In this document: positions 39,616 to 48,793 of the stretch, piece by piece
How positions within the stretch are numbered: the first letter of the stretch is position 1
How the letters are laid out: each line of letters starts with the position of its first letter
Source: Ochrobactrum vermis
GTDB taxonomy: Bacteria > Pseudomonadota > Alphaproteobacteria > Rhizobiales > Rhizobiaceae
Assembly: GCF_002975205.1 (NCBI RefSeq)
Contig: NZ_PCOC01000002.1
Coordinates: forward strand, 1,739,501-1,803,500
Length of the DNA stretch: 64,000 nucleotides
Reading direction: 5' to 3'
The notes under the pieces: model-generated
Told to the model about the DNA's origin: nothing
Database searches by the model: none
Seen by the model: the letters and a program-made list of their open reading frames with translations, nothing else
Made by a program: the position numbers and the translations under genes

Positions 39616-40385
39616 TTCGCTTTCTCCAGCGCAGCATAGGCCTTGGCGGTCGCGTCGTTGAGTTGGCGCGTTAGCTCCATGCGTTTTTCTTCCAGTTGCG
39701 TTTCATCGGCATCCGCGTCGACCCAAACATTGTCGCCGCGCACGATAATCGAACGCCCAAAGGGTAGCGGAATCGCCGTCTTGTCCCAGGACTTTTCCAA
39801 AACATGGTTCCGCGAGAAAGCATAAGCAACCGGTATTATCGGACGACCGGACAATTTCGCCAATAAAATGATACCGTCTCCCGCTTCACGCGCCTTGCCA
39901 TGAGCAATGTCCGCTATGATTGACGCCGACTGCCCTTTTTTGAGAGCATTCTTCAACGTCAGAAGTGCACGTGCGCCGCCCTTTTCAGGCTTGGAACGTG
40001 AGCCTCGTCCGCCGGAGCCGCGCACCGTCACCAATCCCAGCTTTTCCGCGACACGAGCGTTCAATTCCGCATCGGCACTTCGTGAAAACATGGCAACCAG
40101 TTCGATTCCCTTGGGACAGATAAATGGTCCCATAAGATGTTGCCCATGCCAGAAGGTCACGATGAAAGGATCGTCCTTGCCAACCAGCGCTTGCGGGTCG
40201 GCAGATTCTTTCAAGCGTGAATTCGTTATGTAAACAAACTTGAAATAAGCAGTAATGAGCCAGACGAGCACCGCTTTAACCGCAGCAGACTGCGCCAGAG
40301 GCCCGCGAATACGCCGCCAAAGGCGCTTCGCAAACCCCTGCTTCTTACGCTCGGCTGTTCGACCCGAGCTATCTCCGCTTTGCAT
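39612..40385 (-). CDS. DUF374 lysophospholipid acyltransferase-like protein
   Basis: 257 residues from ATG 40385 (a TTG at 40409 would add eight). One N-terminal hydrophobic helix (VKAVLVWLITAYFKFVYIT) is followed by TFWHGQHLMGPF, which may supply the acyltransferase His, and VRGSGGRGSRSKPEKGGARA. DUF374 proteins are LPLAT-related and in alphaproteobacteria sit with waaA and lpxK, as here, so a lipid A or LPS acylation role is likely. The acyl donor is unknown. Confidence 0.82.
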   Translation of the reverse strand: MQSGDSSGRTAERKKQGFAKRLWRRIRGPLAQSAAVKAVLVWLITAYFKFVYITNSRLKESADPQALVGKDDPFIVTFWHGQHLMGPFICPKGIELVAMFSRSADAELNARVAEKLGLVTVRGSGGRGSRSKPEKGGARALLTLKNALKKGQSASIIADIAHGKAREAGDGIILLAKLSGRPIIPVAYAFSRNHVLEKSWDKTAIPLPFGRSIIVRGDNVWVDADADETQLEEKRMELTRQLNDATAKAYAALEKAK

Positions 40386-40413
40386 CCGATATCGGTCGGG
40401 AGCAGGCAAAAGT

Positions 40414-40665
40414 TCAATCCGCCTTCAGCGTCAAGCTTTCCGGATCGAGCAACCGATGCAGATGCACAATGAAATAGCGCATATGAGCATTATCAACAGT
40501 TTGCTGAGCCTTAGACTTCCACGCGGTCTTGGCTGTCTCATAATCCGGGTAGATGCCAACGATATCTAGGTTCTCAAGATCCCGGAACTCAACAGTGCCG
40601 AGCTTTTTCAGCTCGCCGCCGAATACCAGATGAAGAAGCTGCTTTTTGTCGCCTTCGACGCTCAT
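40414..40665 (-). CDS. DUF4170 small protein
   Basis: 83 residues from ATG 40665 (AGGGATAA upstream). LLHLVFGGELKKLGTVEFRD and DIVGIYPDYETAKTAWKSKA match DUF4170, a family found next to Kdo/lipid A genes in Rhizobiales. No catalytic residues or membrane segment are visible. It lies between the phosphatase and the DUF374 gene, so the cluster runs pmbA, phosphatase, DUF4170, DUF374, waaA, lpxK. Confidence 0.78.
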   Translation of the reverse strand: MSVEGDKKQLLHLVFGGELKKLGTVEFRDLENLDIVGIYPDYETAKTAWKSKAQQTVDNAHMRYFIVHLHRLLDPESLTLKAD

Positions 40666-40714
40666 GACAATTATCCCTGAACAAATTTGGTTCGCGGCAT
40701 GATTAACCCAAGGG

Positions 40715-41512
40715 TTAGCCCGCGACAACACTCAACATTTCTTGCAGAAGGTCCCCGCTGGCGGCGACGAGAGCACCATGACTCATAGTCGGGCCACCAT
40801 ATGTAATCGGCAAGGCATCGCTTGTCAGGATTGCCCCACCCGACTCACTCAGGATCAGATCAGCTGCTGCCAGATCCCAATCATGCGAATTGGGCCGAAT
40901 GAAGGTACCGGCGATATCTCCGCGCGCCACCATAGCAATACGGTATGCGAGAGAAGGAACATAGGGATGAACCTTTACACGATCTCTCCAGCTATCCGGC
41001 AACGCTGTCACCATGTTGCGGGCTGATGCGATAGTGACCGGTTCTCCCGGTGACGGCAGCCTGACATGAACAGCAGTACCATTCTGCGAGGCACCGGCTC
41101 CTTTGCCAGCCTCGATCAGTTCCTCGCGCGCCGGGCATTCCAGAACACCAGCCAAAGGACGACCATTTTCAACAATGGCAATGCTAACACACCATTGATC
41201 CTGCCCCGCGATATAAGCGCGGGTACCGTCAATCGGGTCGACCACGAAGGCACGACTACGTTTTACAGCGGCCCGTTCATCGACTGTTTCTTCCGAAATC
41301 CAACCGTAATCCGGTCGTGCATTTAAAAGGACATCTTTCAAATAGCGGTCGACCGCCAGGTCCGCTTCACTGACTGGCGAGATACCGTCCTTCAGCCAAA
41401 CTTCCGGAGAACGACCAAAATAGCGCATCGCGATGCGCCCGGCTTCCCTCGCAGCATCACGTAGAAGCGCCAGCTCTCCGGTAATGTCTTTGTGTTTGTC
41501 AGTTTCCGGCAA
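40715..41512 (-). CDS. Inositol-monophosphatase-family enzyme, CysQ-like 3'(2'),5'-bisphosphate nucleotidase
   Basis: 265 residues with all metal-binding motifs: GWISEETVD (Glu), VDPIDGTRAYI, and SHDWDLAAADLIL. The family removes phosphate from inositol phosphates or 3'-phosphoadenosine 5'-phosphate. The first 14 bp overlap the end of pmbA. In this lipid A neighbourhood a role in phosphosugar processing is also possible; the sequence does not decide. Confidence 0.85.
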   Translation of the reverse strand: MPETDKHKDITGELALLRDAAREAGRIAMRYFGRSPEVWLKDGISPVSEADLAVDRYLKDVLLNARPDYGWISEETVDERAAVKRSRAFVVDPIDGTRAYIAGQDQWCVSIAIVENGRPLAGVLECPAREELIEAGKGAGASQNGTAVHVRLPSPGEPVTIASARNMVTALPDSWRDRVKVHPYVPSLAYRIAMVARGDIAGTFIRPNSHDWDLAAADLILSESGGAILTSDALPITYGGPTMSHGALVAASGDLLQEMLSVVAG

Positions 41513-42842
41513 GAGTCATGCCTTCGATCACCAGGGTTGGGGCGGTCATCCCGAAGCTTCGGTCGATATCTGACGCAGGTGTCGTGTTGAGGAACATATC
41601 CTTGAGGTTCGAAGCGATCGTCACTTCGCTGACCGGATAGGAGAGTTCACCATTCTCGATCCAAAAACCCGACGCACCACGGCTGTACTGGCCGGTAATC
41701 ATATCCACGCCCTGCCCGAACACTTCCGTTACATAAAAACCTGTACCTACCGCGCGAATTAATTCGTCTGGCGACTGCGCGCCGGGTTCGATGGCAAAGT
41801 TGGTCGATGCAGGCAAAACACCAGAACCGGAGCGGACACCACGACCATTGCTTTGCAAGCCAAGCTCGCGGGCGCTCGATCCGGAAAGTAGCCAATGATT
41901 GAGGACACCATCCTCGATCATCGTCAATTGCTGCCCCTCAATCCCTTCCCCATCGAAAGGGCGCGAAGAAGAACCACGTATACGCAATGGATTATCCGTG
42001 ACATTGATGCCCCGCTTCAGAACCTGCTTACCAAAGTTATCGCGAAGGAAACTGGTCTTGCGGGCAACCGAAGCACCGTTGATTGCACTTGCGAGATGCC
42101 CGGCAATACCACGTGCAAGACGGGGATCATAAACGACAGTGACAGGGCCGGTCTTTGCCTGACGCGCACCCAGTCGACGCACTGCGCGTTCACCGGCACG
42201 GCGACCAATATCATCGGACGCATCGAGATCGGAGAAATGCAGGCGCGAACTGAAATCGTAATCGCGCTCCATTTTAGTGCCCTCGCCTGCGATAGCCGAA
42301 ACCGACCTTCCGAAGCGTGTGGCAGCGTAATGCCCCGAAAAACCGGTTGACGTGACCAGCACCAAGCCACCCAGACTGCGCGAAGCGCCAGCCCCACCTG
42401 AATTTGTCACGCCTTTGACCGCAAGCGCCGCCGCTTCTGTTGCAAGCGCATCGTGGGTCAGATGTTCGGAATCGATTTCCGTCGAATCGTAGAGGTCAAG
42501 ATCGCGGGGCGAAACCACAAGTAGCGATGGATCGGCCAGTTGCTCGTAGGGGTCTTCCGGTGCAACACGTGCCATGGCTACAGCCCGCTCCGCGAGGCGG
42601 TCCGGATCGGCGCCCGCATTAGCGGAAACACTGGCAATGCGACGACCTACGAAAACACGCAGGGCGAAATCATCACTCTCCGACGATTCGGTTCCCTCAA
42701 CCTTGCCCAGTCTCACCGACACGCTAACAGATCGCGCCCGCATCACGACTGCGTCAGCGTGATCCGCACCTGCCCGCTTGGCTGCAGCCACAAGAGCAGC
42801 GGCCCGATCGACAAGTTTATCCGTCGAATTATCTGAAATCAT
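41499..42842 (-). CDS. pmbA: TldD/PmbA-family protein (TldE/PmbA)
   Basis: 447 residues from ATG 42842. SVRLGKVEGTESSESDDFAL in the N-terminal part and FWIENGELSYPVSEVTIASN near the C-terminus are conserved in PmbA/TldE. The HExxxH zinc site of the partner TldD is absent, as normal for PmbA. With TldD (not in this window) it forms a protease that matures peptides such as microcins and processes unfolded peptides. It heads the lipid A cluster on the minus strand. Confidence 0.88.
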   Translation of the reverse strand: MISDNSTDKLVDRAAALVAAAKRAGADHADAVVMRARSVSVSVRLGKVEGTESSESDDFALRVFVGRRIASVSANAGADPDRLAERAVAMARVAPEDPYEQLADPSLLVVSPRDLDLYDSTEIDSEHLTHDALATEAAALAVKGVTNSGGAGASRSLGGLVLVTSTGFSGHYAATRFGRSVSAIAGEGTKMERDYDFSSRLHFSDLDASDDIGRRAGERAVRRLGARQAKTGPVTVVYDPRLARGIAGHLASAINGASVARKTSFLRDNFGKQVLKRGINVTDNPLRIRGSSSRPFDGEGIEGQQLTMIEDGVLNHWLLSGSSARELGLQSNGRGVRSGSGVLPASTNFAIEPGAQSPDELIRAVGTGFYVTEVFGQGVDMITGQYSRGASGFWIENGELSYPVSEVTIASNLKDMFLNTTPASDIDRSFGMTAPTLVIEGMTLAGN

Positions 42843-43045
42843 TATATAATCCGAGTTTCCCAAGTTTATCACGGTTCAACCTTGCACTACAATCTGCAGC
42901 GGGACCTAAACCGGGACTTGCCAAAAAATATCGTCAAATTGTTCGACATCGGGCTGATTACAGCCATATCTTGTTTCTATATTGCCGAAATCAAAGAGCT
43001 TCAAGGCAAGCCCTTCTACATTTCTCCAAATTCCAAGAGCTAAGC

Positions 43046-44893
43046 ATGGTTGCAACTGGCGGAAGCCTCTACCTACAGTGTCTGATGATTTTGGGCGGTG
43101 CCATTATCGCTGCGCCGTTGTTCAAGCGATTGGGGCTTGGCACCGTCCTCGGTTATCTTGCGGCAGGCATCACAATCGGCCCCGTGGCTCGGCTCATTGC
43201 GGATGGAGAAGAGTTTCTGCATTTTTCCGAACTCGGCGTCGTCTTTCTGCTTTTCATCATCGGTCTTGAGCTCAAACCTTCCAGACTTTGGGCACTGCGC
43301 CAATCAATTTTCGGTCTTGGCACTGCGCAAGTTCTGCTTTGTGGGGCAGCTCTGACTGCTCTCGGCATCTATTTTGCTGGCCTCAGCACAGAAGCGGGTA
43401 TCATCATCGGTTTCGGCCTTGCACTCTCTTCCACGGCATTTGCCATGCAGGTTCTGGAAGATCGGGCGGAAACAAATCAGAAGCATGGCCAGCGAGCCTT
43501 TTCGATTCTGCTGTTTCAAGACCTTGCGATTGTACCGATTCTCGCCATCATCCCAGCACTTTCACCCAACGAACCTTCGCAGGCGAGCGCAGGGTTCCAT
43601 CTCGCCACTGCCATTGCAGCCATCGCAGCGCTGGTGGTTGCAGGACGCTATCTCATTAATCCGATGTTCCGGATTATCGCCAATACCGGCGCTCGCGAAG
43701 TGATGATTGCAGCCGCACTCTTTGTGGTACTCGGATCAGCCAGCCTGCTCCAGGCTGCCGGTCTTTCCATGGCCATGGGTGCATTCATTGCTGGTGTCCT
43801 GCTAGCGGAATCTTCGTATCGGCACGAACTTGAAGCCGACATCGAACCGTTTCGCGGTATTTTCCTGGGGCTGTTCTTTGTTGCGGTCGGCCTTTCGCTG
43901 AACCTCACCGTGATCCTGCAATACTGGAAGATTATCCTTCTTGCTGTTCCCATCTTCATGGCGACCAAGATTATAATCATTTATCTGCTGTGCCGCGTTT
44001 TCCGCTCCAGCCATAATGATGCAGTGCGGATCGCTTTCCTTCTACCGCAGGGTGGAGAATTCGCCTTCGTTCTTTTCTCAGCAGCCTCAGCGGGGGCCAT
44101 AATCTCAAGCGCCCTTGGATCAGAGCTTGTAGCCGCTGTCACCGTGTCGATGGCGCTCACACCGCTTTCGGTTGCAATAGGCTCGAAGCTGCTTATCAAA
44201 GACAAGACAATCGACGAGATTGAAGAGAACTTTGAAGGTGCTGGTTCCGACGTATTGATGATCGGCTTCTCGCGTTACGGTCAGATCGCCGCACAAATCC
44301 TGCTTGCTGGAGGCATCGATGTAACAGTGATCGACAGTTCGCCCAATCGCGTCCGCGCCGCCAGCAAATTCGGCTTCCGAATTTATTTCGGCGACGGCAC
44401 CCGCAAAGACGTACTGGAAGCAGCCGGAATCCGAAAAGCGAAAATCGTCGCCGTGTGTACCCACAAGAAGGAAACAACCAACCACATCGTCAATCTCATA
44501 CAGTCGGAATATCCCGATGTACGCCTGTTCGTTCGCTCATATGATCGCGAACATACGTTGCAATTACGAGCTCAAGGCGTTGAATATGAACTACGCGAAA
44601 CATTCGAATCCGGTCTGCTGTTCGGTCAGCGGACGCTTGAGGGGCTCGGCATAGCTGAAACGCAAGCCTACGGAATTCGCGAAGATGTGCGTCAGCGCGA
44701 CGAGGACCGTCTCCACGTGCAGGCTTCGGAAGGAATCATGGCCGGGCGTCATCTGCTTTTCAACAAGCCGGTCACACCAGAGCCTCTGGTTAAACCAGCT
44801 CGAGAAGGCCAGCGCATCGATAAAGGTACAGATGATATCGTATCCGCTTCGCCGTCAAGCGACGCAGTCGAGTCACCAGTACCGGCGGAATAG
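43046..44893 (+). CDS. CPA2 cation/proton antiporter with RCK domain (KefB/KefC type)
   Basis: 615 residues from ATG 43046. About a dozen membrane helices (LGTVLGYLAAGITIGP; GFGLALSSTAFAMQVLED; SMAMGAFIAGVLLAES) are followed by a TrkA-N Rossmann domain beginning DVLMIGFSRYGQIAAQILL. It probably exchanges K+ for H+ and is gated by nucleotide or glutathione adducts. A KefF/KefG partner is not adjacent. The C-terminal ~60 residues are disordered and charged. Confidence 0.88.
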   Translation: MVATGGSLYLQCLMILGGAIIAAPLFKRLGLGTVLGYLAAGITIGPVARLIADGEEFLHFSELGVVFLLFIIGLELKPSRLWALRQSIFGLGTAQVLLCGAALTALGIYFAGLSTEAGIIIGFGLALSSTAFAMQVLEDRAETNQKHGQRAFSILLFQDLAIVPILAIIPALSPNEPSQASAGFHLATAIAAIAALVVAGRYLINPMFRIIANTGAREVMIAAALFVVLGSASLLQAAGLSMAMGAFIAGVLLAESSYRHELEADIEPFRGIFLGLFFVAVGLSLNLTVILQYWKIILLAVPIFMATKIIIIYLLCRVFRSSHNDAVRIAFLLPQGGEFAFVLFSAASAGAIISSALGSELVAAVTVSMALTPLSVAIGSKLLIKDKTIDEIEENFEGAGSDVLMIGFSRYGQIAAQILLAGGIDVTVIDSSPNRVRAASKFGFRIYFGDGTRKDVLEAAGIRKAKIVAVCTHKKETTNHIVNLIQSEYPDVRLFVRSYDREHTLQLRAQGVEYELRETFESGLLFGQRTLEGLGIAETQAYGIREDVRQRDEDRLHVQASEGIMAGRHLLFNKPVTPEPLVKPAREGQRIDKGTDDIVSASPSSDAVESPVPAE

Positions 44894-44908
44894 CAAAGGC
44901 GTCAGGAT

Positions 44909-44946
44909 GTCGATAAACTCAAATCGCAATGCTTGAGTTTATCGAC
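44909..44946. terminator. 14-bp inverted repeat between antiporter and patatin genes
   Basis: GTCGATAAACTCAA (44909-44922) and TTGAGTTTATCGAC (44933-44946) pair perfectly around a 10-base loop. It starts 16 bp after the antiporter stop and includes the last nine codons, stop included, of the convergent patatin gene. No long T run is present, so it is either a modest bidirectional terminator or an mRNA 3' end stabiliser. Confidence 0.6.
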
Positions 44947-45794
44947 CCAATCTTTTGTTCGACCGCGACTTCTATGGCACGTTTCAACTCGTCGCGCACG
45001 CTGGCGCTTTGTGACAGGATTTGTTCAAACTTCAGAAAATCCAGAAGCCCGATCCGTTCGACATTCGGTCGTATAAAAATGTGCGGCGGGCGAATGCGAA
45101 ATTTGTTTTCGATGATAGAACACATCGTCAACTGGTTCGCACCGATCACCGCTTCAAATGTGGTTGGCATATGGTCGTCCGGACCTACCGGCGTACCCAC
45201 AACGTCGATGCCGATAACAATGTCGGCCTCATCGAATAACAAATCAAAGGGCACGGGGTTAAACAAACCACCATCGACCAGAATTCGACCGTCCCGCCGC
45301 ACCGGAGCGAAAACCGGCGGTATGGCGCAGGATGCGGCGATTGCGGAATGCAGATCGCCATCGCGAATATGAAGCTCCCGAGCGGCATGAAAATCCGCCG
45401 CTGTAATACTCATCGGGATTTTCAGTTCTTCCACATTCGCGGGAAAGCTGGCGGGCAAAAAGACATCCAACACCTTTTCGATGTTGAACTGGCTAACCCG
45501 CAAGCCGCCTTTCAGTAACTCTGCCCAGCGAGCCGGTCTGGTTTGCCACATGCGCTTTGCGACTTCGGAGCGGCGATTGAAAATCGCTGCCATATATTCG
45601 TGAATTTCCTTGCCGGTCATGCCGCTAGCCATGCCGGCACCAACAATCGAACCTATCGAAGAGCCAGCAATGGCAACCGGTTTGATGCCCAGTTCGTCGA
45701 GCACTTCAACAATATGGATATGGGCAATGCCACGCGCCCCGCCGCCGCCGAAAGCGACGGCAATTCGGGGTGATGACGGCACTGCCTTTTCCAA
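44919..45794 (-). CDS. Patatin-like phospholipase (RssA type)
   Basis: 291 residues. The oxyanion loop VAFGGGGARGIAHI, the nucleophile elbow AGSSIGSIVGAG and the catalytic Asp in LVDGGLFNPVP form a complete Ser-Asp dyad. No signal peptide is seen, so it acts in the cytoplasm or at the inner membrane. Its last codons lie in a perfect inverted repeat. The lipid substrate is unknown. Confidence 0.9.
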   Translation of the reverse strand: MEKAVPSSPRIAVAFGGGGARGIAHIHIVEVLDELGIKPVAIAGSSIGSIVGAGMASGMTGKEIHEYMAAIFNRRSEVAKRMWQTRPARWAELLKGGLRVSQFNIEKVLDVFLPASFPANVEELKIPMSITAADFHAARELHIRDGDLHSAIAASCAIPPVFAPVRRDGRILVDGGLFNPVPFDLLFDEADIVIGIDVVGTPVGPDDHMPTTFEAVIGANQLTMCSIIENKFRIRPPHIFIRPNVERIGLLDFLKFEQILSQSASVRDELKRAIEVAVEQKIGSINSSIAI

Positions 45795-45805
45795 ACTGAC
45801 ACCTT

Positions 45806-47161
45806 TTAGCTTTGGGCTGGTCCAAAGATCAGAATAGCCGGTTCTGCTTCAAGCAGCTTTTTGGCAATGGCCTTGACCTGATCCAATGTCACGGCATCAA
45901 TCAGCTCAGAGCGCTTATCGATATAATCACGCGGAAGTTCTGTTTCCTGCAAACTGACAAGAGTTTCGGCGATCGCAGCTGACGAGTCCAGATTGTTGAC
46001 CGCATAAGACCCCTTGAGAAAGCTCTTGGCAGCAGCGAGTTCTTCTTCCGTCGGGCCGTCGGCAGCCATTGCAGCAACCTGTTCGCGGATGATCTTCAGG
46101 GATTCCTGAGCCTTATCAGGACGGGTCGCTGTCGAGATCATCAATGCCGAAACATGGTCACGCATGACCATGGATGATGACACTGAATAGGCAAGACCAC
46201 GCTTTTCGCGCACTTCGGCATAAAGGCGCGAAGTAAAACCACCACCCAGAATATGGTTCATCAGATAGGCAGCAAAGAACTCGGGATCTTTACGCGGAAT
46301 AGCCGGATAGACAAAGCTGATCGAGGTCTGCGGCATATCAAAATTGAGACTGGTCGTCGTACCAAGTGCCAGTTTGGCGTCCGGCACAGGAACCAGTTCA
46401 GCCATCGCGGGCAGATCGCCGAATACTTTATCCAGCAACACACCAAGATCCGTGGCGTTGATGGAACCCACCACACCAATAGTCAGCCGGTCACGCGCAA
46501 AATTTTTGCGATGAAAATTGACCAGATCGTCACGCGTAATCGACTGCAGCGACTTCACCGTGCCGTCATCGGGACGCGCATAAGGATGGTTGCCATATAG
46601 AACTTCGGAAAACTTGCGTGATGCAATCGTTGAAGGATTTCGCTGCGAAGCTTCGATGCTTGCAATTACCTGCTGGCGAATACGGTCAACAGCATCTTGA
46701 TCGAAGCGAGGCTTGTTCACAGCAAGGGCGAGGAGATTCGTTACTGCGTCGCGATTTTCAGCCAGCATACGAATACCGCCTGAAACGGAATCCTGCGTTG
46801 CGGAAAAGCTCATTTCCGCTCCCAGATTATCCATCCGCTCCTGAAACGCATCCGATTTCAGATCACCCGCGCCTTCGTCGAAAAGCCCCGTCATCAGATT
46901 AGCCAATCCCTCCTTGCCGGAAGGATCTTGCGATGTGCCACCCTTGAACGAAAACCGCATCGAAACAAGCGGGACTGAATCGTCCTCTACCAGCCAGGCA
47001 TGAATGCCCTTTGGCGAAACAACTTCTTGAATTTCGATGGCCCGCGCAGGCAAAGCGCACAAGATCAACAGTGCCATCGAGGCCGCAAGCATAGCTACAG
47101 CAGACCGGGCTGGGCGAAATTCGAGAACACGTTTGAAGTTCAGCATGATGATCTTCTTCAC
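45806..47161 (-). CDS. M16-family peptidase homologue lacking the zinc site (partner subunit)
   Basis: 451 residues from GTG 47161, which overlaps the stop of the upstream M16 gene (GTGA) and has GAGGAG in front; ATG 47146 is an alternative. The signal peptide is AVAMLAASMALLILCALPAR. The N-terminal domain has KEGLANLMTGLFDEGA where the active partner has HFLEH, so the zinc ligands are missing. Such inactive subunits pair with an active one, as in mitochondrial processing peptidase. Location is periplasmic. Confidence 0.88.
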   Translation of the reverse strand: MKKIIMLNFKRVLEFRPARSAVAMLAASMALLILCALPARAIEIQEVVSPKGIHAWLVEDDSVPLVSMRFSFKGGTSQDPSGKEGLANLMTGLFDEGAGDLKSDAFQERMDNLGAEMSFSATQDSVSGGIRMLAENRDAVTNLLALAVNKPRFDQDAVDRIRQQVIASIEASQRNPSTIASRKFSEVLYGNHPYARPDDGTVKSLQSITRDDLVNFHRKNFARDRLTIGVVGSINATDLGVLLDKVFGDLPAMAELVPVPDAKLALGTTTSLNFDMPQTSISFVYPAIPRKDPEFFAAYLMNHILGGGFTSRLYAEVREKRGLAYSVSSSMVMRDHVSALMISTATRPDKAQESLKIIREQVAAMAADGPTEEELAAAKSFLKGSYAVNNLDSSAAIAETLVSLQETELPRDYIDKRSELIDAVTLDQVKAIAKKLLEAEPAILIFGPAQS

Positions 47162-48705
47162 TGGATCGCTCCTCCCGCACCATCGGCACCGGCGCCTCCT
47201 GCCGACGCGGCCGGATTCTCGCGAGCACTTTCAGGCTCCGCATCTGGTGGAAGCAGGTAACTTGTTACCGATTGGTCTTTGACGAGATAGCGCGTTGCCA
47301 CGTCTTTGATCTGATCGACCGTGACGCCTTTGATGATCTCAGGCCATTTCTGGATATCGTCAACCGTTTGTCCAACAGACAGCGTCGAGCCATAAATCCG
47401 AGCCATACCCGTCTGGCTATCACGTGCAAAGATTACTGCCTTCAGGAAACGATTGCGGGCTTGATCAAGTTCAGTTTGGTTGACGCCATCCTTGATAATC
47501 CGCGCCACTTCGGCCTCAACTGCCTTTTCAACGTCTCCGAGCGTCGCACCATTACGGGGCGCGCCATAAACCGAAAAAGTGCCGTCATCAAGCGCATCAC
47601 TATCGTAGCTTGCGCCCGTATTGGCGGCTATGCCCTGTTTGACGATCAGTTCTTGATAAAGACGCGAGCGCAGTGAACCGCCAAGAATTTCGCTTAAGAG
47701 ATCGAGAGCTGGCGCATCGCCCGGTTTTACATTCGGAAACCGTTTCTCATTCGTATAGGAGGGAACCAGCCAGGACATACGGAACGAGGGGGTGCTGACG
47801 CGCTCATCGTGCAGGGTAACGATGCGGGCTGCATGCTTCGCAGGCTCCTGCGGGCGTTCACGTGGCAAGACCTCGGCGCGTTTCGGCACTTTTGCCCAGG
47901 TTTGCAAGGTCAGATCGCGCACGCGTTCCGGCGAAACGTCGCCAGCGATAACGAGCGTTGCGTTGTTCGGCGTGTAATATTGCTGATAAAAGTCGATGGC
48001 GTTCTTGAGGCTCAGCTTTTCCATTTCCTGTTGCCAGCCGATGACAGGCTTGCGGTAAGGATGATTATAGAAAAGAACTGCGTCGGTATTCTCCATCAGC
48101 ATGGATGCCGGATTGGAATCAACCCGCATCCGACGCTCTTCCAGAATGACGTCCCGTTCGGTTTTTACGGCTTCCTCATTGAGCACCAGATTTTCCATCC
48201 GGTCCGCTTCGAACTGCATCACCATTTCCAGTGCTTCAGGAGATACGCGCTGGAAATAAGCTGTATAATCATAAGAAGTGAAGGCGTTTTCCTGTCCCCC
48301 GATGGAGGCGACTTTCGCAGAGAATTCGCCAGCCGGATGGTTCGTTGTTCCCTTGAACATCAAATGTTCGAGGAAATGCGCGATCCCCGAAACACCGGGC
48401 GCTTCATCGGCCGACCCCACATGGTACCAGATCATCTGCGTCACCACCGGAGCGCGATGATCGGGAATGACGACTACTTCCAGACCATTTGGCAAAGCAA
48501 AGTGACTGACCCCATCCGACTGGATAATTTCAGGAGGCGTTGCCTGCACGGCAGATGTCGGTGACGCGGGCGTCGGTGCCAGTTGTGCTTCTGCGTTTGC
48601 AGCAGGTTGGCTTTCTGCCCGGACAGCACCATTCGTCAATGGTAAAATCAGCACGAAACCCAAGGCGGTGGACAATAGCAAGCGCCGGAGTGAGGGGTTA
48701 TTCAC
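47158..48705 (-). CDS. M16-family zinc metallopeptidase, active subunit
   Basis: 515 residues from GTG 48705, chosen because translation then starts NNPSLRRLLLSTALGFVLIL, a proper signal peptide; an ATG at 48771 would add 22 residues that spoil it. The inverted zinc motif HFLEH is in VSGIAHFLEHLMFKG, with the downstream Glu in LVLNEEAVKTERDVILEER. It is the periplasmic processing or peptide-degrading enzyme of the pair. The C-terminus is a low-complexity Gly/Ala stretch. Confidence 0.88.
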   Translation of the reverse strand: MNNPSLRRLLLSTALGFVLILPLTNGAVRAESQPAANAEAQLAPTPASPTSAVQATPPEIIQSDGVSHFALPNGLEVVVIPDHRAPVVTQMIWYHVGSADEAPGVSGIAHFLEHLMFKGTTNHPAGEFSAKVASIGGQENAFTSYDYTAYFQRVSPEALEMVMQFEADRMENLVLNEEAVKTERDVILEERRMRVDSNPASMLMENTDAVLFYNHPYRKPVIGWQQEMEKLSLKNAIDFYQQYYTPNNATLVIAGDVSPERVRDLTLQTWAKVPKRAEVLPRERPQEPAKHAARIVTLHDERVSTPSFRMSWLVPSYTNEKRFPNVKPGDAPALDLLSEILGGSLRSRLYQELIVKQGIAANTGASYDSDALDDGTFSVYGAPRNGATLGDVEKAVEAEVARIIKDGVNQTELDQARNRFLKAVIFARDSQTGMARIYGSTLSVGQTVDDIQKWPEIIKGVTVDQIKDVATRYLVKDQSVTSYLLPPDAEPESARENPAASAGGAGADGAGGAIQ

Positions 48706-48793
48706 CAAGCGACATCTCCAATTGGTTTCATTTCCGCCCAGGTCTTCCGGGGCGAAATATTCAATTTTCATGCGAACGGAATCGTCCGCTAAT

